A DNA stretch of 6,444 bases. Source: Rhodobacteraceae bacterium UBA7436. Its GTDB lineage: Bacteria > Pseudomonadota > Alphaproteobacteria > Rhodobacterales > Rhodobacteraceae. Position numbers and translations under genes: made by a program. Numbering within the stretch: the stretch's first letter is position 1; every line of letters begins with the position of its first letter. The DNA lies in contig DLQI01000020.1 of assembly GCA_002478745.1 (NCBI GenBank), forward strand, positions 6,931 to 13,374. Reading direction: 5' to 3'. Positions 5,736-6,444 of this stretch are shown one piece after another. The notes beneath the pieces were generated by a model. It had not been told where the DNA came from, made no database searches, and was given only the letters and a program-made list of their open reading frames with translations.

Positions 5736-6444
5736 GCCTCTAAGAGACATCTTAAAACAGCGTTTAAAATCATAAACCCTTGATTTGAAACTATAATTCG
5801 GTCTTTTTGGACGTGAAGTAAATTTAAATCAATCAGCTCATTGATGGCGGATTGATCGATATTATGGCCTGATAGGTCAAAAAACCGGTTTGGGTCGATG
5901 CCTTCCCTCAATCGAAGTCCCATTAGTAAAAGTTCACTTGCTTGATCCTCGCGCGCCAATGGCTCGCGAGGTTTTTCTGTATCTCCAGTCAATGCGGCGT
6001 CGAGCCAGCGTTTTGGGTTGCTGAAACATTCAGTCGCTGTGCGTTGACCGTTGATGGTCAGGCGACCATGCGCACCAGGGCCGATGCCGACGTAATCACC
6101 ATAGCGCCAGTATACGAGGTTGTGGCGCGACTGGGCACCGTCACGCGCGTGGTTGGACACCTCATAAGATGGCATGCCGGCTTCGCCACACAAGTCTTGG
6201 GTCAATTCATACATATCTGCGCCAAGGTCGTCGTTCGGGAGGCCCGCAAGTCTGCCCGCATTGTAGCGATCGCCGAATGCGGTGCCCTGTTCGATTGTGA
6301 GCTGGTAAAGTGAAAGGTGATCAATCGCCATATTCAGAGCCTGTTTTAGCTCTGACTTCCAATCATCCAGCGTTTGTTTCTGGCGGCCATAGATCAGGTC
6401 AAAGCTGACGCGATCAAATGTGGTGCGAGCGATGTCAAATGCGG
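5732..6444 (-). CDS. hemW: Radical SAM heme chaperone HemW (HemN-like), C-terminal part
   Basis: The minus-strand frame is open from the right window edge to TAA at 5734-5732, giving 236 residues of the C-terminal part. About 140-150 N-terminal residues, including the expected CxxxCxxC iron-sulfur motif, lie outside the window. An ATG at 6331 is internal: conserved sequence precedes it, including FDRVSFDLIYGRQ and a QTLDDWKSEL stretch, and runs into HLSLYQLTIEQGTAF. Downstream are YEVSNHAR, the HNLVYW block (HNxxYW, encoded at 6124-6107; reported as important for heme binding in HemW), GDYVGIGPGAHGR and a C-terminal LLLMGLRLREG domain. Older annotations call this protein coproporphyrinogen III oxidase-like. 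HNxxYW and the position next to parB favour HemW over true HemN. It converges on parB, with stop codons overlapping in TTAA. A + strand terminator candidate lies antisense within it. Confidence 0.93.
   Translation of the reverse strand, partial: AFDIARTTFDRVSFDLIYGRQKQTLDDWKSELKQALNMAIDHLSLYQLTIEQGTAFGDRYNAGRLAGLPNDDLGADMYELTQDLCGEAGMPSYEVSNHARDGAQSRHNLVYWRYGDYVGIGPGAHGRLTINGQRTATECFSNPKRWLDAALTGDTEKPREPLAREDQASELLLMGLRLREGIDPNRFFDLSGHNIDQSAINELIDLNLLHVQKDRIIVSNQGFMILNAVLRCLLEA
5947..5976 (+). terminator. Candidate intrinsic terminator for the parAB transcript, antisense inside hemW
   Basis: On the + strand CCTCGCG (5947-5953) pairs perfectly with CGCGAGG (5965-5971). Inside, after one C/T mismatch, GCC (5955-5957) pairs with GGC (5961-5963) around AAT. 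TTTTT (5972-5976) follows at once. This is the standard form of a Rho-independent terminator for rightward transcription. On the minus strand the T run becomes a preceding A run, so it should not stop hemW transcription. It begins 211 bp past the parB stop and is the only strong hairpin plus T run that I noticed on the + strand of the window. It also encodes part of the hemW segment KPREPLAREDQ, so partial chance origin cannot be excluded. Confidence 0.6.

Noticed and set aside
5942..6313. Plus-strand open frame opposite hemW
   Set aside because: It is the shadow of the conserved HemW sequence; no ribosome-binding site and it starts within the terminator-like hairpin.
1..6444. Mobile element, CRISPR array, tRNA/rRNA gene or a novel defence-type system
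   Set aside because: Every stretch is accounted for by conserved housekeeping genes with gaps of 30 bp or less; no direct-repeat arrays, transposase motifs or insertion ends were seen.

Overview
The window is a chromosomal housekeeping segment from an alphaproteobacterium, most likely Rhodobacterales. The basis is the gene order rho–mnmE–mnmG–rsmG–parA–parB with hemW converging from the other side, plus the protein sequences. G+C looks close to half by eye, lower than many cultured Rhodobacteraceae, so a marine lower-GC relative is plausible. The genus cannot be fixed from the sequence alone.

Layout. The 3' end of rho (1-237) is followed after 30 bp by mnmE (268-1545). Next come mnmG (best start GTG 1559, to 3418), rsmG (3415-4029), parA (best start GTG 4022, to 4822) and parB (4842-5735), all on the + strand. 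Gaps are 30 bp or less and two junctions overlap, as in an operon. The minus-strand gene at the right edge is hemW, cut by the window end. Its stop codon overlaps that of parB in a shared TTAA (5732-5735). No stretch above 30 bp lacks a gene.

Function. MnmE and MnmG together modify the wobble uridine (U34) of certain tRNAs. RsmG methylates 16S rRNA. ParA and ParB segregate the chromosome by acting at parS centromere sites. Two perfect 16-bp parS palindromes (TGTTTCACGTGAAACA) lie in the window. One covers the mnmG translation start (1551-1566). The other is inside the rsmG coding sequence (3444-3459) and lies within a 24-bp palindrome. The complete centromere module (ParA, ParB, two parS) is thus interleaved with the RNA-modification genes.

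Other signals. A GC-rich hairpin followed by five T's (5947-5976), inside hemW but oriented for + strand transcription, is a good candidate terminator for the parAB transcript. The rho-mnmE gap holds a small hairpin and a near-match to a CtrA site, both weak. I found no IS element, CRISPR array, tRNA or rRNA gene, and no evidence of a novel system. The interest lies in how parS, start codons, stop codons and a terminator are packed into coding DNA.
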